A stretch of 64,000 nt of DNA, taken from NCBI RefSeq assembly GCF_030445035.2, contig NC_080704.1:28004499-28068498 (forward strand), read 5' to 3'. Shown here piece after piece: positions 36,808-48,149 of the stretch. Under the pieces are notes generated by a model that ran no database searches, had not been told where the DNA came from, and saw nothing but the letters and a program-made list of their open reading frames with translations. Origin of the DNA: Dasypus novemcinctus (taxonomy: Eukaryota > Chordata > Mammalia > Cingulata > Dasypodidae). The number at the start of each line of letters is the position of its first letter. Within the stretch, counting starts at the first letter, position 1. The translations under genes and the position numbers were made by a program.

Positions 36808-37015
36808 CTTTTTTTTTTTTAATTGAACCCCGGACTTCATATGTGGAATGCCGGTGCTCAACCACTGAGCCACATCAGCTTCCCTGAGCTGTTTTTTTTC
36901 GTTTGTTTGCTTGTTGTTTGTTGTTGTTGTTGTTTTTAGGAGGCACCGGGGCCAAACCTGGGACCTCCCATGTGGGAAGCAGGTGCTCAACCACTTGAGC
37001 CACATCTGCTCCCCC
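36808..37015 (-). mobile_element. DAS-II type dimeric SINE (short-spacer), reverse
   Basis: Reading the minus strand: head one (ggggagcagatgtggctcaa, then ggaggtcccaggtttggc), a cctcctaaaa-AAC-rich linker, then head two (gggaagctgatgtggctcag) and a poly-A tail. The layout is the same as at 44320 and 59961. Confidence 0.85.
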
Positions 37016-37019
37016 ATTC

Positions 37020-37580
37020 TTGCTTCAGAAGTGAGGTGGAGTCCCTAATTAAACCCAAATGTCTCGCCCATTGTGTGTCGGTTCATTTCGTCTCAGCTCC
37101 AGAGTCACCGCTGTGCAGCAGAGGACGCAACCAAACACCACACAGCATAGGTGTAACTCACAGGCAGCGGGTTAGCAGATGTCATCGCAGAGAGGTGTGC
37201 TTTGTCTGGGAACAGCCGGATGCGTCATGGGTTGTGCTCTAGGAGAGGGGCCCTTTGCCTCACTGCTACTTTAGGCGAGCAACGCAAAAGCGGGGATTTA
37301 CGATTTAGGTGGAGGGGGAAACAGTTTGACCTTGGGCCCAGGGGATTTAAACATCTTCTCATGTCACTTGAGAGCCTTGTGGGACATTGAGAGCACGTGG
37401 GCCCCCTCACTGCTGGCCTGTTTTCAGCTGAAGGACGATTCTTGGTTCACAGCTGCACAGAAACATGACCGAGTTGGGCTCAGAGTCTTTGCAGGGTCCC
37501 AGAGGCAATTTTGGCGGTTTACTCAAAGGCAATCTGCCTCAAGAGCCAGACTCGTGCTAATAAACTCAGAGATATTGAAA
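37020..37580. other. Intergenic, nothing recognised
   Basis: Mixed composition and several CpG, but no island and no exon that I can support. Confidence 0.4.
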
Positions 37581-37595
37581 CCAGAGTTCCAATTT

Positions 37596-38004
37596 TTAAA
37601 AAAAGATTTATTTATTTATTTATTCTCTCCCCTCCCCCCCTCCGTTGTCTGTTTTGTGTTTATTTGCTGCGTCATCTTCTTTGTCCGCTTCTGTTGTCAG
37701 CGGCATGGGAATCTGTGTTTCTTTTTGTTGCGTCATCTTGTTGTGTCAGCTCTCCGTGTGGGCAGCACCATTCCTGGGCAGGCTGCACTTTCTTTCGCTC
37801 TGGGTGGCTCTCCTTATGGGGTGCATTCCTTGCACGTGGGGCTCCCCTACCCGGGGGACACCCCTGCGTGGCAGGGCACTCCTTGTGCGCATCAGCACTG
37901 CGCATGAGCCAGCTGCACACGGGTCAAGGAGGCCCGGGGTTTGAACCGCGGACCTCCCATGTGGTAGGCGGATGCCCTAACCACTAGGCCAAGTCTGCAG
38001 CCTT
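37596..38004 (-). mobile_element. DAS-III type SINE, reverse, perfect target duplication
   Basis: Reverse full-length copy from aaaaaaagatttatttattt to ctaggccaagtctgcag. The 15-base repeat ccagagttccaattt flanks it without mismatch (37581-37595; 38005-38019). Perfect flanks and a well-kept body suggest a young insertion. Confidence 0.95.
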
Positions 38005-38019
38005 CCAGAGTTCCAATTT

Positions 38020-38528
38020 ATTGATTTGCAATAAGAAATATACCTGGAGGTATACTGGAATATAACCCCGTTGTTGGCTGGTTCTCTTTCCCTTTAGAAA
38101 AAAAATCTAGTTCATAAAAGAAAAATTGCTTTGAGAGTAGAAATTTCATTGCAAAGGAAGTTGCTTTTGTTCACCATCTTATCCCTTGGGCCTTGGATAA
38201 TGTTTGTAAGTTAGTAGGGTCTCAATTAGTATTTGCTGACTGGATGGATGGACAGATGAAAGCTATTCAGGTATTCTTAACAGCTACTGCCACTGAGATG
38301 AGATAGGTATTCGTTCATCAGAGACACTAGTTGTCCAATAGGAAAAAATATCAGCTTCGGAATTAGATAAATAAGAGGCTGGCCCCCTTCTCTGCTGACC
38401 TCTTACTGAGTTCCAATTTCTTCATGAATAAAATGAGTATAATTCATAGAAATAGGTTTAACTGAATGTAATGGGAAATTCAAATAACAGTGGCTTTAAA
38501 TATGATGTTTCTTTCCCTCTCGTAAAAG
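38020..38528. other. Intergenic, nothing recognised
   Basis: No supported feature. Confidence 0.4.
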
Positions 38529-38541
38529 AAGTCTGGAGGAG

Positions 38542-38913
38542 GGAAACGGACCTGGCCCAGTGGTTAGGGCGTCCGTCTACCATATGGGAGGTCCGAGGTT
38601 CAAACCCCGGGCCTCCTTGACCCGTGTGGAGCTGGCCATGCGCAGTGCTGATGCGCGCAAGGAGTGCCGTGTCACGCAAGGGTGTCCCCCGCGTGGGGGA
38701 GCCCCACGCGCAAGGAGTGCGCCCCGTAAGGAGAGCCGCCCAGCACGAAAGAAAGTGCAGCCTGCCCAGGAATGGCGCCGCCCACACTTCCTGTGCCGCT
38801 GACGACAACAGAAGCGGACAAAGAAACAAAAGCAGACAAAGAAACAAGACGCAACAAATAGACACCAAGAACAGACAACCAGGGGAGGGGGGGAAATTAA
38901 AAAAAAAAAAAAA
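38542..38913 (+). mobile_element. DAS-III type SINE with diagnostic body deletion
   Basis: Head gggaaacggacctggcccag. In the body the text goes from gcgccgcccacac straight to ttcctgtgccgctgacgaca, missing the roughly 50 bases (gagagctgac... to ...acacagat) present in other copies. The 13-base repeat aagtctggaggag flanks it (38529-38541; 38914-38926) without mismatch. Confidence 0.95.
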
Positions 38914-38929
38914 AAGTCTGGAGGAGGTA

Positions 38930-39447
38930 GCCCAGGGTTGGTGTGGTGACTCTCTGGATGTTAGAGTCCCAGGCTCTTATTGTTCTGTTCCACCATCTTG
39001 GTGTGTAGCGTACATCTTTGCCGGTATCTTATGATCTAAGGTGGCTAAAAAGCTTTAGCCATCAAATCTGCATTGCAGGAAGAAAGACGGAGGAAAGGCA
39101 GAAGGGCAAAAAGGAGTCTCTTTCGCAGATGTATCCCCTTCACAGATGTATGGGAGACTTAAGCAACCTTCCTCGAAGTCCCCCATAACACAATTGACTA
39201 CACCTTATGGATCAGAAATTAATCACATGGCTAAAACTTGTTGCAAAAATCTTTTCTTCTTTCATCAGTGTGCCCAGCTAAAAATCCACATTCCATTACT
39301 AGTAAGTAATGGGAGAATGGATGCAGGGGTAAGCAATAGCAATTTCCTTCCTTCCTCCCCTCCCCTCCCCTTCCCTTTCTTAGATTTGATTTGGGTCCAA
39401 TTCTTAGTACACAGCAACAATTAATTCCAAATACAATTAAAGCAATT
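38930..39447. other. Intergenic, nothing recognised
   Basis: A pyrimidine-rich patch (cctcccctcccctcccctt) lies at about 39353-39375. No other feature. Confidence 0.4.
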
Positions 39448-39462
39448 AAAAAGTGAATGTTT

Positions 39463-39832
39463 GGGAAACGGACTTTGGCCCAGTGGTTAGGGCGTCCGTC
39501 TACCACATGGGAGGTCCGCGGTTCAAACCCCGGGCCTCCTTGACCCGTGTGGAGCTGGCCATGCGCAGTGCTGATGCGCGCAAGGAGTGCTGTGCCACGC
39601 AAGGGTGTCCCCCGCGTGGGGGAGCCCCACGCGCAAGGAGTGCACCCGTGAGGAAAGCCGCCCAGCGTGAAAAGAAAGAGCAGCCTGCCGAGGAATGGTG
39701 CCGCCCACACTTCCCGTGCCGCTGACGACAACAGAAGCGGACAAAGAAACAAGACGCAGCAAAAAGACACAGAGAACAGACAACCAGGGGAGGGGGGGAA
39801 ATTAAATAAATAAATAAATCTTTAAAAAAAAA
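39463..39832 (+). mobile_element. DAS-III type SINE with the same body deletion
   Basis: Same subfamily as 38542: head gggaaacggactttggccca and the same junction (gccgcccacac to ttcccgtgccgctg). The 15-base repeat aaaaagtgaatgttt flanks it perfectly (39448-39462; 39833-39847). Confidence 0.95.
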
Positions 39833-39849
39833 AAAAAGTGAATGTTTCC

Positions 39850-40319
39850 TCCACTCATCTGGAGGTAGTTTAATGGCACACCCCAAAAACATTACTGGAA
39901 ACAGACTGCTCCCTCAAGTTTTCCTGCCTGGTTTTCACTCAGCTAATTATACATGAACCCTCTCTCTGAGAGCTAAAAGTATAACTGGCCAGATCACAAA
40001 TTGTTTACATTCTTTTTTGAAAAGTATTTCATTGTTAAGAAAAAGGTGCATGGACAAAAGTATAGTTAAAAATGGCTTTTCCATAGAATTCTGAAGTAAT
40101 AGTAATTTCCTGACATTCCTACCTCATATGGTTATTATAAAGATCAGAATAATAGATAAAGTACTGACTTTCTCCAAAACAATGGATCGTAACCAAAAGT
40201 GCTGACTGGCAGAAGTTTCTGCGAGTTAATTCAACTTGATTTGTTAAAGTTTAACCATCATATCCCTTTTGTTATCTTGATACCAACACCTTTATAAAGT
40301 GACTGAAAATACAATAATG
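39850..40319. other. Intergenic, nothing recognised
   Basis: No supported feature. Confidence 0.4.
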
Positions 40320-40510
40320 ATAATAGCTATTTGTTGAATACCTTTTAGGTGTTGGCATTAGAACAGCACTGTACATACATTATCTCAATTAAATTTCACA
40401 CTAGCTCCTTAAGGTCAAGTATAAGTACTTCTGTTTTATAGAGGAAGAAACTGAGGTTTCAGGAACCAGCCCAAGGTCACAGAGAAGTAGTAGTATGCAT
40501 CTCAAACCCT
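40320..40510 (-). mobile_element. MIR SINE, reverse
   Basis: Reverse MIR: catacattatctcaattaa, tttatagaggaagaaactga, agcccaaggtcacagagaag. Confidence 0.8.
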
Positions 40511-40866
40511 AAGTTTGATGCTACCTGAAGATGTAACGCTTTCCAAAATAATATTAAGGAGAACAAATTATTTTAAAAATCTATAATTCTACCATCCTAG
40601 CAAAATATACTCAATTTTGCATATGGCTTTCATGTAAATAAGTATTTGACAAAGTTGCAATTGTGTCCATATCACTTTGCCCTCTGCTGTTTATACTTTA
40701 GGAAATATAAATCCTTTCCAAATATTTTACCTTTTTGATGTCACGTCGTTGAACTTTTCTCTAATGTGGACATTTAGGTTCCAACTTTTTGCTAATGGAA
40801 AAATGGCAGCCCTTAACATTTTGCATTTCTTTTTTGGTTTCTTTTGAGTTAAATCCTGCTCATGTT

Positions 40867-41240
40867 TTTTTTTTTAAGATTCATTTATTTTTATTTATTC
40901 ACCCCCCTCATTGTTTGTGCTCACTCTCTGTTCTCTGTGTCCGTTCACTGTGCACTCGTCTTCTTTTTAGGAGGTATCAGGAACTGAACCCGGGGCCTCC
41001 CATGTGGGAGAGAGGCCCTCAGTCGCTTGAGCTACCTTTGATCTCTGCTTTGTTGTGTCTCTCATTGTGTTTTCCTCTTTGCGTCTCCTTGTTGCATCAT
41101 CTTGTGTCAGCTCACCATGCCAGCCCATTGCACCAGCTTGCTGTCTTGCTCTTCATTCCTAGGAGGCACTGGGACCCGAACCCAGGACCTCCCATGTGGT
41201 AGGTAGGCACCCAAATGCCTGAGCCACATCCACTTTCCAT
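40867..41240 (-). mobile_element. DAS dimeric SINE (long-spacer type), reverse
   Basis: Minus strand order: head one (ggaaagtggatgtggctcag), cctcctagga, spacer with agcaagacagcaagctggtg and gagacacaacaaagcagaga, head two (ggtagctcaagcgactgagg), then the AAATAAAT/poly-A tail at the left. It matches 19318 and 30252. Confidence 0.85.
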
Positions 41241-41283
41241 TTTCGAGTTTTATCCATGGAAATAATGGATTGAAAGACACAAG

Positions 41284-41698
41284 CAGGAAGCGGATTTGGC
41301 TCAATGGTTAGAGCATCCGCCTACCACATGGGAGTTTCAGGGTTCAAACCCAGGGCCTCCTGACCCATGTGATGAGCTGGCCCATGCAGTGCTAATGTGC
41401 ACAAGGAGTCCCGTGCCAAGCAGGGGTGCCCCCCACGTAGGGGAGCCCCACGCACAAGAAGTATGCCCCATAAGGAGAGTCGCCCAGTACGAAAAAGGTG
41501 CAGCCTGCCCAGGAATGGCGCTGCATACACGGAGAGCTGATGCAGCAAGACGACGCAACAGAATGAGACACAGATTCCCATGCCGCTGACAAGAATACAA
41601 GCAGACACAGAAGAAAACACAGCGGATGGACACAGAGCAGATAACTGGGGGGCGGGGCGGGGAAGGGGAGAGAAATAATAAAAAATAAATCTTAAAAA
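41284..41698 (+). mobile_element. DAS-III type SINE
   Basis: Head ggaagcggatttggctcaat, B box ggttcaaaccc, full body and a G-run before the AAATAAAT tail. Flanks aaagacacaag and aaagacataag fit a target duplication with one mismatch. Confidence 0.93.
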
Positions 41699-41986
41699 AA
41701 AAGACATAAGTATCTTTATGGTACTTGTCACATACTACAATATTATATTTTAAAAATTGCACTTATTTGCATGGCAATAAGTGTTTCTCAATATTGTAAG
41801 CTTACCAGCAATGAATGGTGTTTCTATATAAAAACATAGATAAAGATAAAGGTAGAAAATGGTGGAAAATGGTATCTCAGGGTAGCTTCAATTTGTCTTT
41901 TTGTTTGTTTGTTTATAGTAATTAAAAAAACCCATTTCAATTCCCAAAAACCACTGCAAAATAATGTTTTTAAAAAACTCGAGCTC

Positions 41987-42425
41987 AGGAAGCAGACTTG
42001 GCTCAATGGATAGGGCGTCCGCCTACCACATGGGAGGTTCATGGTTCAAACCCAGGGCCTCCTGACCCGTGTGGAGCTGACCCACGCGCAGTGCTGATGC
42101 GCACAAGGAGTGCCCTGTCATACAGGGGTGTCCCCTGCATAGGGAAGCCCCATGGGCAAGGAGTGTACCCTGTAAGAAGAGCTGCCCAGCGCAAAAAAAG
42201 TGCAGCCTGCCCAGGAATGGCGCCGCACACACAGAGCTGATGCAGCAAGATGGCACAACAACGACCAAAAGAGAGACACAGATTCCCTGTGCCGCTGACA
42301 AGGATACAAGCGGACACAGAAGAACACACAGCAAAGGGACACAGAGAACAGACAACTGGGGCTGGCAGGTGGGCGGGAAGGGGATAGAAATTAATAAAAA
42401 ATAAACAAAATACATTAAAAAAAAC
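41987..42425 (+). mobile_element. DAS-III type SINE
   Basis: Head ggaagcagacttggctcaat, B box ggttcaaaccc, body, poly-A. Flanks aaactcgagct and aaactcaagct form a target duplication with one mismatch. Confidence 0.93.
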
Positions 42426-42429
42426 AAAA

Positions 42430-43338
42430 CTCAAGCTAGTTTGTGTTGGACAAGAGAGAGCACTTAAAGACAAACTGTGATTATTTTGCATAATTAGACA
42501 ACAGATGTGAGTTTACAGTGAAGCTGATGAAAGTTGAGCTTCAGGGCCTTTCACTTACATATGAGCTACTTCTAAGGCCCTGGGAGATGCTCTAGTAATG
42601 GTTTTATATTTTTGTAAAAATTTGCAGAAATTGGATGTTATTAACTGCCATCAGTTATGACTACTTTCTTGCTGGTAAACTGGCTCTCAATAAATAAATA
42701 AACAAACAAACAAATAAATAAAGCCCTGATTTGTAGCATTTGCCAATTTCCATGGTGTCAACACTCCCACTATGGCTGCTTTCAAAATACTTACAGTTTA
42801 ACAAGCAGATTACAAAATTTCTGAATATTTTAGCAATCAGCTCTGGGCAGTCACCTACTTGTCCTCTGACATGCATGCCTTCCTGTCTGGTGTAGCTGGA
42901 GTGGCCACAGGCATTTTGGGATTCTACTATGAGGAGGTTGAGTTAGTGTTGCATTTAGTTTAGGCTTAGTGGCATCTGTTTACGTGTGTTGAAGGTACTT
43001 TCATATACATATTTAAGTTAGAAACCTCCTGGGGTAGGAATAGCTTCCAGGAATATTCCTACTCCACTCTGCTGACTTACCTGGTGTTGGGACCTGAATG
43101 TGCAGGGCCAGAAGTCAGGTGATATAAAAGTGTTCCACAAGCGTGGGCCCCAGAGTATGTGATAGTGAAAAAGAAACGAGATTTGAAATGTTTATAGCTA
43201 TAAGCTGGCATGTGGAAAATGATCAGACATGAAATTGTAAGGAATGGATTTGGTTCTTGTCGGTGCCTACCCCAAATGCTTCTCTCTTATTAGGAATTAA
43301 CTTGATAATTATCTATAAAAGTTCCAACAATTTTTAAA
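42430..43338. other. Intergenic, nothing recognised
   Basis: A short (aaac/aaat)n run lies at 42689-42722. Otherwise no supported feature. Confidence 0.4.
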
Positions 43339-43349
43339 AGAGAATTATA

Positions 43350-43522
43350 AAGGGAACAGCTGTGGCTCAAGCAGTTGAGCGCCCACCTCCCCCATGGGAG
43401 GTCCTGGATTCAGTTTCTGGTGCCTCCTAAAGAGGATGAGCAGGCAACGAGTGGAGATGATGAGGAGACACAACGACCATAGACAACGAGCAGATAGACT
43501 AGGGAGACATCTCGGCGGGGGG
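43350..43522 (+). mobile_element. DAS-SINE monomer with divergent tail
   Basis: Head gggaacagctgtggctcaag, cctcccccatgggaggtcct, cctcctaaag, then gagacacaacgaccatagac. The 11-base repeat agagaattata flanks it perfectly (43339-43349; 43523-43533). The usual poly-A tail is absent or lost. Confidence 0.88.
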
Positions 43523-43622
43523 AGAGAATTATATGTACAAATATGTACTTTAAACAGAGAGTATATCTGAGGGCAAATTACACTCAGTGGTGTTATGTAT
43601 CATCACACATAGATCACATCTT

Positions 43623-44037
43623 TTTTTTTTAAAGATTTATTTTTCAATTATTTCTCCCTCCCCCGCCCCCATTGTCTGCTCTCTGTGTCCATTCACTGTA
43701 TGTTCTTCTGTGTCTGGTTGCATTCTTGTCAGCAGCATGGGGAATCTGTGTGTTGTTTTGTTGCATCATCTTGTTGCATCAGCTCTCCCTGTGTGTGGCA
43801 CCATTCCCCAGCAGGCTGTACTTTCTTCATGCTGGGTGGTTCTCCTTACGGGGTGCACTCCTTTCGCATGGGGTTCCCCTATGTGGGGGACACCCTTGCG
43901 TGGCACAGCACTCATTGCGCGCATCAGCACTGCGCATGGGCCAGCTCCACATGGGTCAAGGAGACCCGGGGTTTGAACCCTGGATTTCCCATGTGGTAGG
44001 CGGATGCTCTATCTGTTGAGCCAAATCTGCTTCCCCG
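43623..44037 (-). mobile_element. DAS-III type SINE, reverse
   Basis: Reverse full-length copy from ttttttttaaagatttattt to gagccaaatctgcttcccc. The perfect 11-base repeat gatcacatctt flanks it (43612-43622; 44038-44048). Confidence 0.95.
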
Positions 44038-44202
44038 GATCACATCTTAACACTATATTAATAATTAGTTATGAACCTGAGAGAAAATTTTCTAAACAAT
44101 TTGTAATAAGAGACAAATATTGATCAATCATGCTAAAGAAGGCAGACTGATTTATCCTTATATACTCTTTAGAAAAAACGGTGTTACAAAATTTTCACAT
44201 GA

Positions 44203-44889
44203 TGTGAGGGTTAATTTTGTCAGCTTTGTTAGGTTATGGTGTCCAATTGTTTGGGCAAACACTGGCCTAGTTGTTACTATGGAGGTACTTCATGCTGGGA
44301 TTGGAATTTACAATCAATTTTTTTGAGGTACTAGGGGCCAGGGATTGAACTCAGGACCTCATATGTGGAAAGCTGGCACTTAACCACTGAGCCACTTCAG
44401 CTCCCCTGAGTTGTTTTTTTTTTTGTGTTGTTTGCTTTTGTTGTTGTTTAGGAGGCACTGGGGACTGAACCCAGGACCTCCCATTAGGGAAGAAGGTGCA
44501 CAGTGGCTTGAGTTACATCCACTCCCCAATCAATTGATGTTAAGTGAAGGAGATTGCTCTGCATAATACAGGTGGGCCTCATCCAATGATTTGGAGGACT
44601 TACTACAAGAACTGATGGTTCCAGAGATCAGAAGGACTTCTGCCTCAAGACTACACCCTCACTCCTTCCTGAGTTTCCAGCCTAAGGAATTCAGACTCAA
44701 TAATTCAAATCACACTGACTGGAATTTCCAGCCTCTGGCCTGCCCTATGAATTTGGACTTGCCAGCCCCCTCAATCACATGAGCCAATTCCGCATAATAA
44801 ACGAACAAACAAACAAATATATATATATGTATATGCACACACATACATCCTGCTGATTCTGTTTCTCTGGAGAGCCCTGACTGATAACA
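44203..44889 (+). mobile_element. ERVL/MaLR-class 5' LTR, split by a dimeric SINE
   Basis: It opens tgtgagggttaattttgtca, continues ttgtttgggcaaacactggc and gtgggcctcatccaatgatt, and ends ttctgtttctctggagagcc then ctgactgataaca. The polyadenylation region is attccgcataataaacgaac. The SINE at 44320-44526 sits inside, so the LTR proper is about 470 bases. The sequence that follows is MaLR-type internal DNA. Confidence 0.75.
44320..44526 (-). mobile_element. DAS-II type dimeric SINE (short-spacer), reverse
   Basis: Two heads in tandem on the minus strand with an AAC-rich linker and a poly-A tail. The perfect 9-base repeat caatcaatt flanks the pair (44311-44319; 44527-44535), showing that the dimer moved as one unit. 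Confidence 0.92.
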
Positions 44890-46287
44890 GTTTTAGGTCC
44901 TGAGAGTCAGGTGCTGCTGTAGTAAATACCTAAAAATATGAAGCAGTTTTAGAATTGGGTAATGGGTAGAGGCTGGAAGAATTTTGAGGCACTTGATAGT
45001 AGAAGCCAAGATTGCCTTGAAGAAAATGTTGATAGAAACATGAATGTTAAATATACTTCTGGTGAGGCCTTAGGAAAAAAATGATTAATGTATTATTGGA
45101 AATTGGAGGAAAGATGATTCTTGTTATAAAGTGGCAGAGAACTTGGAGGGATTGTGTTCTGATTTCAGATGGAAGGCACAACTTGGAAGTGATGAACTTG
45201 GATATTTAGCTGAGGAGATTTCCAAGCAAAGTGTGGAAGGCATAGCCTGGTTTCTCCTTGCTGCCTTTAGTAAAATGTGAGGGGAAAGGGATAAACTGAG
45301 GAATGAATTGTTAAGCAAAAAGTAACAGGCACTTTATGATTTGGAAAATTTTCATTCTATCTAGGTAGCATGCTCTGGAATCAGGGCCTAAGTGTGACTG
45401 GACAACCATTTGCTAAAGAGATTAGGTGTATGACTCATGAATCCAAACAACCGTCAGAACAAGCCAGCAATAGAGACATGTTTACCAAGGAAAGCTATGT
45501 GGAGTACCTTCTTTTTTAAAGATTTATTTTTTTAATTTATTTCTCTCCCCTTCCCCCTCCCACTCCCCAGTTGTCTGCTCTCTGTGTCCATTTGCTGTGT
45601 GCTCTTCTGTGTCTGCTTGTATTCTTGTCAGAAGCACCAGGAATCTATGTCTCTTTTTGTTGCATCATCTTGCTGTGTCAGCTCTCCGTGTGTGCGGCGC
45701 CATTCCTGGGCAGGCTGGACTTTCTTTCACGCTGGGCGGCTCTCCTTACGGGGCACACTCCTTGCGCGTGGGGCTCCCCTACGCGGGGGACACCCCTGCG
45801 TGGCAGGGCACTCCTTGCGCGCATCAGCACTGCACATGGGCCAGCTCCACACGGGTCAAGGAGGCCTGGGGTTTGAACCGTGGACCTCCCATATGGTAGG
45901 CAGACGCCCTATCCATTGAGCCAAGTCTGCTTCCTATGGAGTACCTTCTTATCTGATGGCTTGAACTCCTGTGAATTGCATGGAAGAGCAACAAGATTTT
46001 GAGAGTTTTATATCAGCAAAGATATTGCAGCTGGAACTGAAAGGGACAGAGAAGGGGCAAAATGAAGGAAGAATGACTCCAATGATGGAAACATGGATGC
46101 AGAGGTCTGGGCTGAGGCGATATCTTTGGGCCAATCGAGTGGGTCCACCTGGTGTTTGGAGAGGATGGGGCTGCTGCTCCAGCAGGCCTGAAGATATGGC
46201 ACCACTTTACAAATGGCTCTTAGAATTTGGAATCAAATGGAATTTGTTCTGCTGGGTTTCAGATTTGTTTGGGACCCATAACCCTTC
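44890..46287 (+). mobile_element. MaLR-type internal region, non-coding remnant
   Basis: Recognisable MaLR internal wording: gaattgggtaatgggtagag, gctggaagaattttgaggca, ttgttataaagtggcagaga, ggatatttagctgaggagat, tttccaagcaaagtgtggaa, tctgctgggtttcagatttg near the end. Stops and frameshifts are everywhere. A DAS-III SINE (45514-45937) and a reverse L1 (from 46288) break it. Confidence 0.75.
45514..45937 (-). mobile_element. DAS-III type SINE, reverse, perfect target duplication
   Basis: Full-length reverse copy. The 13-base repeat ggagtaccttctt flanks it without mismatch (45501-45513; 45938-45950). Confidence 0.95.
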
Positions 46288-47420
46288 TTTTTTTTTTTTT
46301 TAACAAATCAATTTTATTAATACATAGTAATAAAGCATACAGTTCATCCAAAGTGTCCAATCAATGGTATTTGGTGTAATCACACTGTTGTTCCTTCATT
46401 ACTTCAATCATTATTATAGCATTTTCATTATTTCAGTAATAATAATAATAATAAAAATAGACACACAAGAAAATTCTTCACCTCTCAATCTCTCTGTTTT
46501 CCCTGTTGTACATAGCTGCTATTTCTGGCTATTCTTGCATATTTATTTATTTATTAAGCAGTTTTATTGAGATTCACATACCATACGATCTAGCTAACGT
46601 GTATCATCAATGACTTAGCACAACCACAATATCTTGCATTCATTATCACAAAAAAGTTTAGAATTATTTCATTACTCCAAAAAGAAAAACTCCACACCCC
46701 TTAGCATGCCTTGCCTAGCCCTACATAACCACTAACCAAATTTCATCCTTATAAATTGATTTATATTTACATTTTATGTAAATAGAATCATACAATATGT
46801 CACACAATATATTTAGTTCATAGTAGCACAATCAGACAGTATTGATCCTTTTGTGCCTGGCTTGCTTCGCTCAACATAACGTCCTCCAGGTTCTTCCATG
46901 CTGTCATATGCTTTACGACTTCATTTCTCCTTACAGCTGCATAATATTCCATCGTGTGAATATGCCACGAATTGTTTATCCATTCATCGGTTGATGGACA
47001 CCTGGGTTGTTCTCAACTTTTGGCAATTGTGAATAATGCCGCTATGAACATTGGTGTGCAGATGACTAGTTGTGTCACTGTTCTCAGTTCTTCTGGGTAT
47101 ATACCCAGTAAGTGGTATTGCAGGGTCACATGGCAAATCTATATTCAGCTTCTTTAGGAATTGCCAAAGAGTCCTCCACAGTGGCTGTAGGCTGTACCAT
47201 TCTACATTCCCACCAACAGTGAATAAGTGTTCCTATCGCTCCACATCCTCTCTAACCCTTGTAGTTCTGTCTTTTTAATCGTGACTAATGCCGACAGATG
47301 TGAAATGATATCTCATTGTCGCTTTGATTTGCATTTCCCTAATCATTAGTGATGCTGATCATTTTTTCATGGTTTTTTTTTTTGCCATTTGTATTTCTTC
47401 TTTGCATGTGGGAAGGACAT
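46288..47420 (-). mobile_element. L1 3' end, reverse
   Basis: It begins with a run of T (poly-A on the minus strand). The 3'UTR follows, then ORF2 end wording in reverse: cctccaggttcttccatgct, gctgcataatattccatcgt, gttgatggacacctgggttg, cttctgggtatatacccagt, attcccaccaacagtgaata, gatatctcattgtcgctttg. No frame is intact. Confidence 0.85.
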
Positions 47421-47439
47421 GGTTTTTGGGGGTCCAGAG

Positions 47440-47818
47440 GGCATACTGGATTGAATGGTGTCTTCAAAAGACATGTTCAAGTCCTAATCCCTGGTTCTAT
47501 GAATGTGAACTTATTTATAAATAAGATTTTTAAAGATATTATTAGTTAAGATGAGGCCAAACAGGATTAAGGCTGGCCCTTATCTGACATGACTGGTGTC
47601 CCTATAAGGAGAGGACATTTGCACATAGAGAGACAGGAACAGAGGGAGACTGAGTTATGCCACAAACCAAGGAACATCATGGATTGTCGATCATTGTTAG
47701 AAGCCTAAGGAGGAAGCATGCCACTGCCAACACCTCGACTGGGACTTCTAGCTTATAGAACTGTGAAACAATACATTTCTGTACTTTAAGCCAATAGTCT
47801 GTGGTATATAAATGTACC
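47440..47818 (+). mobile_element. MLT1-type LTR
   Basis: MLT1 wording in order: ggattgaatggtgtcttcaa, catgttcaagtcctaatccc, agttaagatgaggccaaac, tgactggtgtccctataagg, acaaaccaaggaacatcatg, atagaactgtgaaacaatac, ctttaagccaatagtctgtg. It differs from the LTR at 44203 and is a separate insertion. Confidence 0.8.
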
Positions 47819-47935
47819 ATTCTGCATTCCCACCAACAGTGAATAAGCATTCCTATCTCTCCACATCCTTTCCAACACTTATAGTTCTCTGTCTTTTTAA
47901 TAGTGGCTATTCTGAGAGGTGTGAAATGAAAACAC
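47819..47935 (-). mobile_element. L1 ORF2 fragment, reverse
   Basis: Short reverse L1 piece (taccattctgcattcccacc to gaggtgtgaaatga) that overlaps in content with 47195-47310, so it is a second copy or a duplicated part of the L1 on the left. Confidence 0.7.
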
Positions 47936-48031
47936 ACGAGGAAGGGATCAATTAGTATGTGGGCACAAAATGTAGGAAAGAAAATATTCAGATGTGTGTC
48001 AGGAATTACTTATTAAAAATATTATGTTGTT

Positions 48032-48122
48032 GGGGAGCCAATGTGGCTCAGTGGTTGAGCATCGGCTTCTCAAATACAAGGTTCTGGGTTCAATCCCTAG
48101 CCCTGGTACCTCAAAAAAAAAA
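48032..48122 (+). mobile_element. DAS-I type SINE monomer
   Basis: ggggagccaatgtggctcag head, B box ggttcaatccc, tggtacctc, poly-A. Close to the copy at 15563. Confidence 0.88.
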
Positions 48123-48149
48123 GTGTTTATCTATTTTGGAAAGATAAAA

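Noticed and set aside
37326..37987. Long open frames of 100-190 codons (also at 12440-12876, 21264-21664, 26769-27197, 29162-29546, 38458-38868, 39231-39892, 41321-41762, 42023-42491, 43587-44019, 45571-45919)
   Set aside because: They all lie in DAS-III SINEs and share the same words (for example HLLCVLLCPL, RAALLTGHTPCAWG). GC-rich SINE bodies read through by chance; they are not genes.
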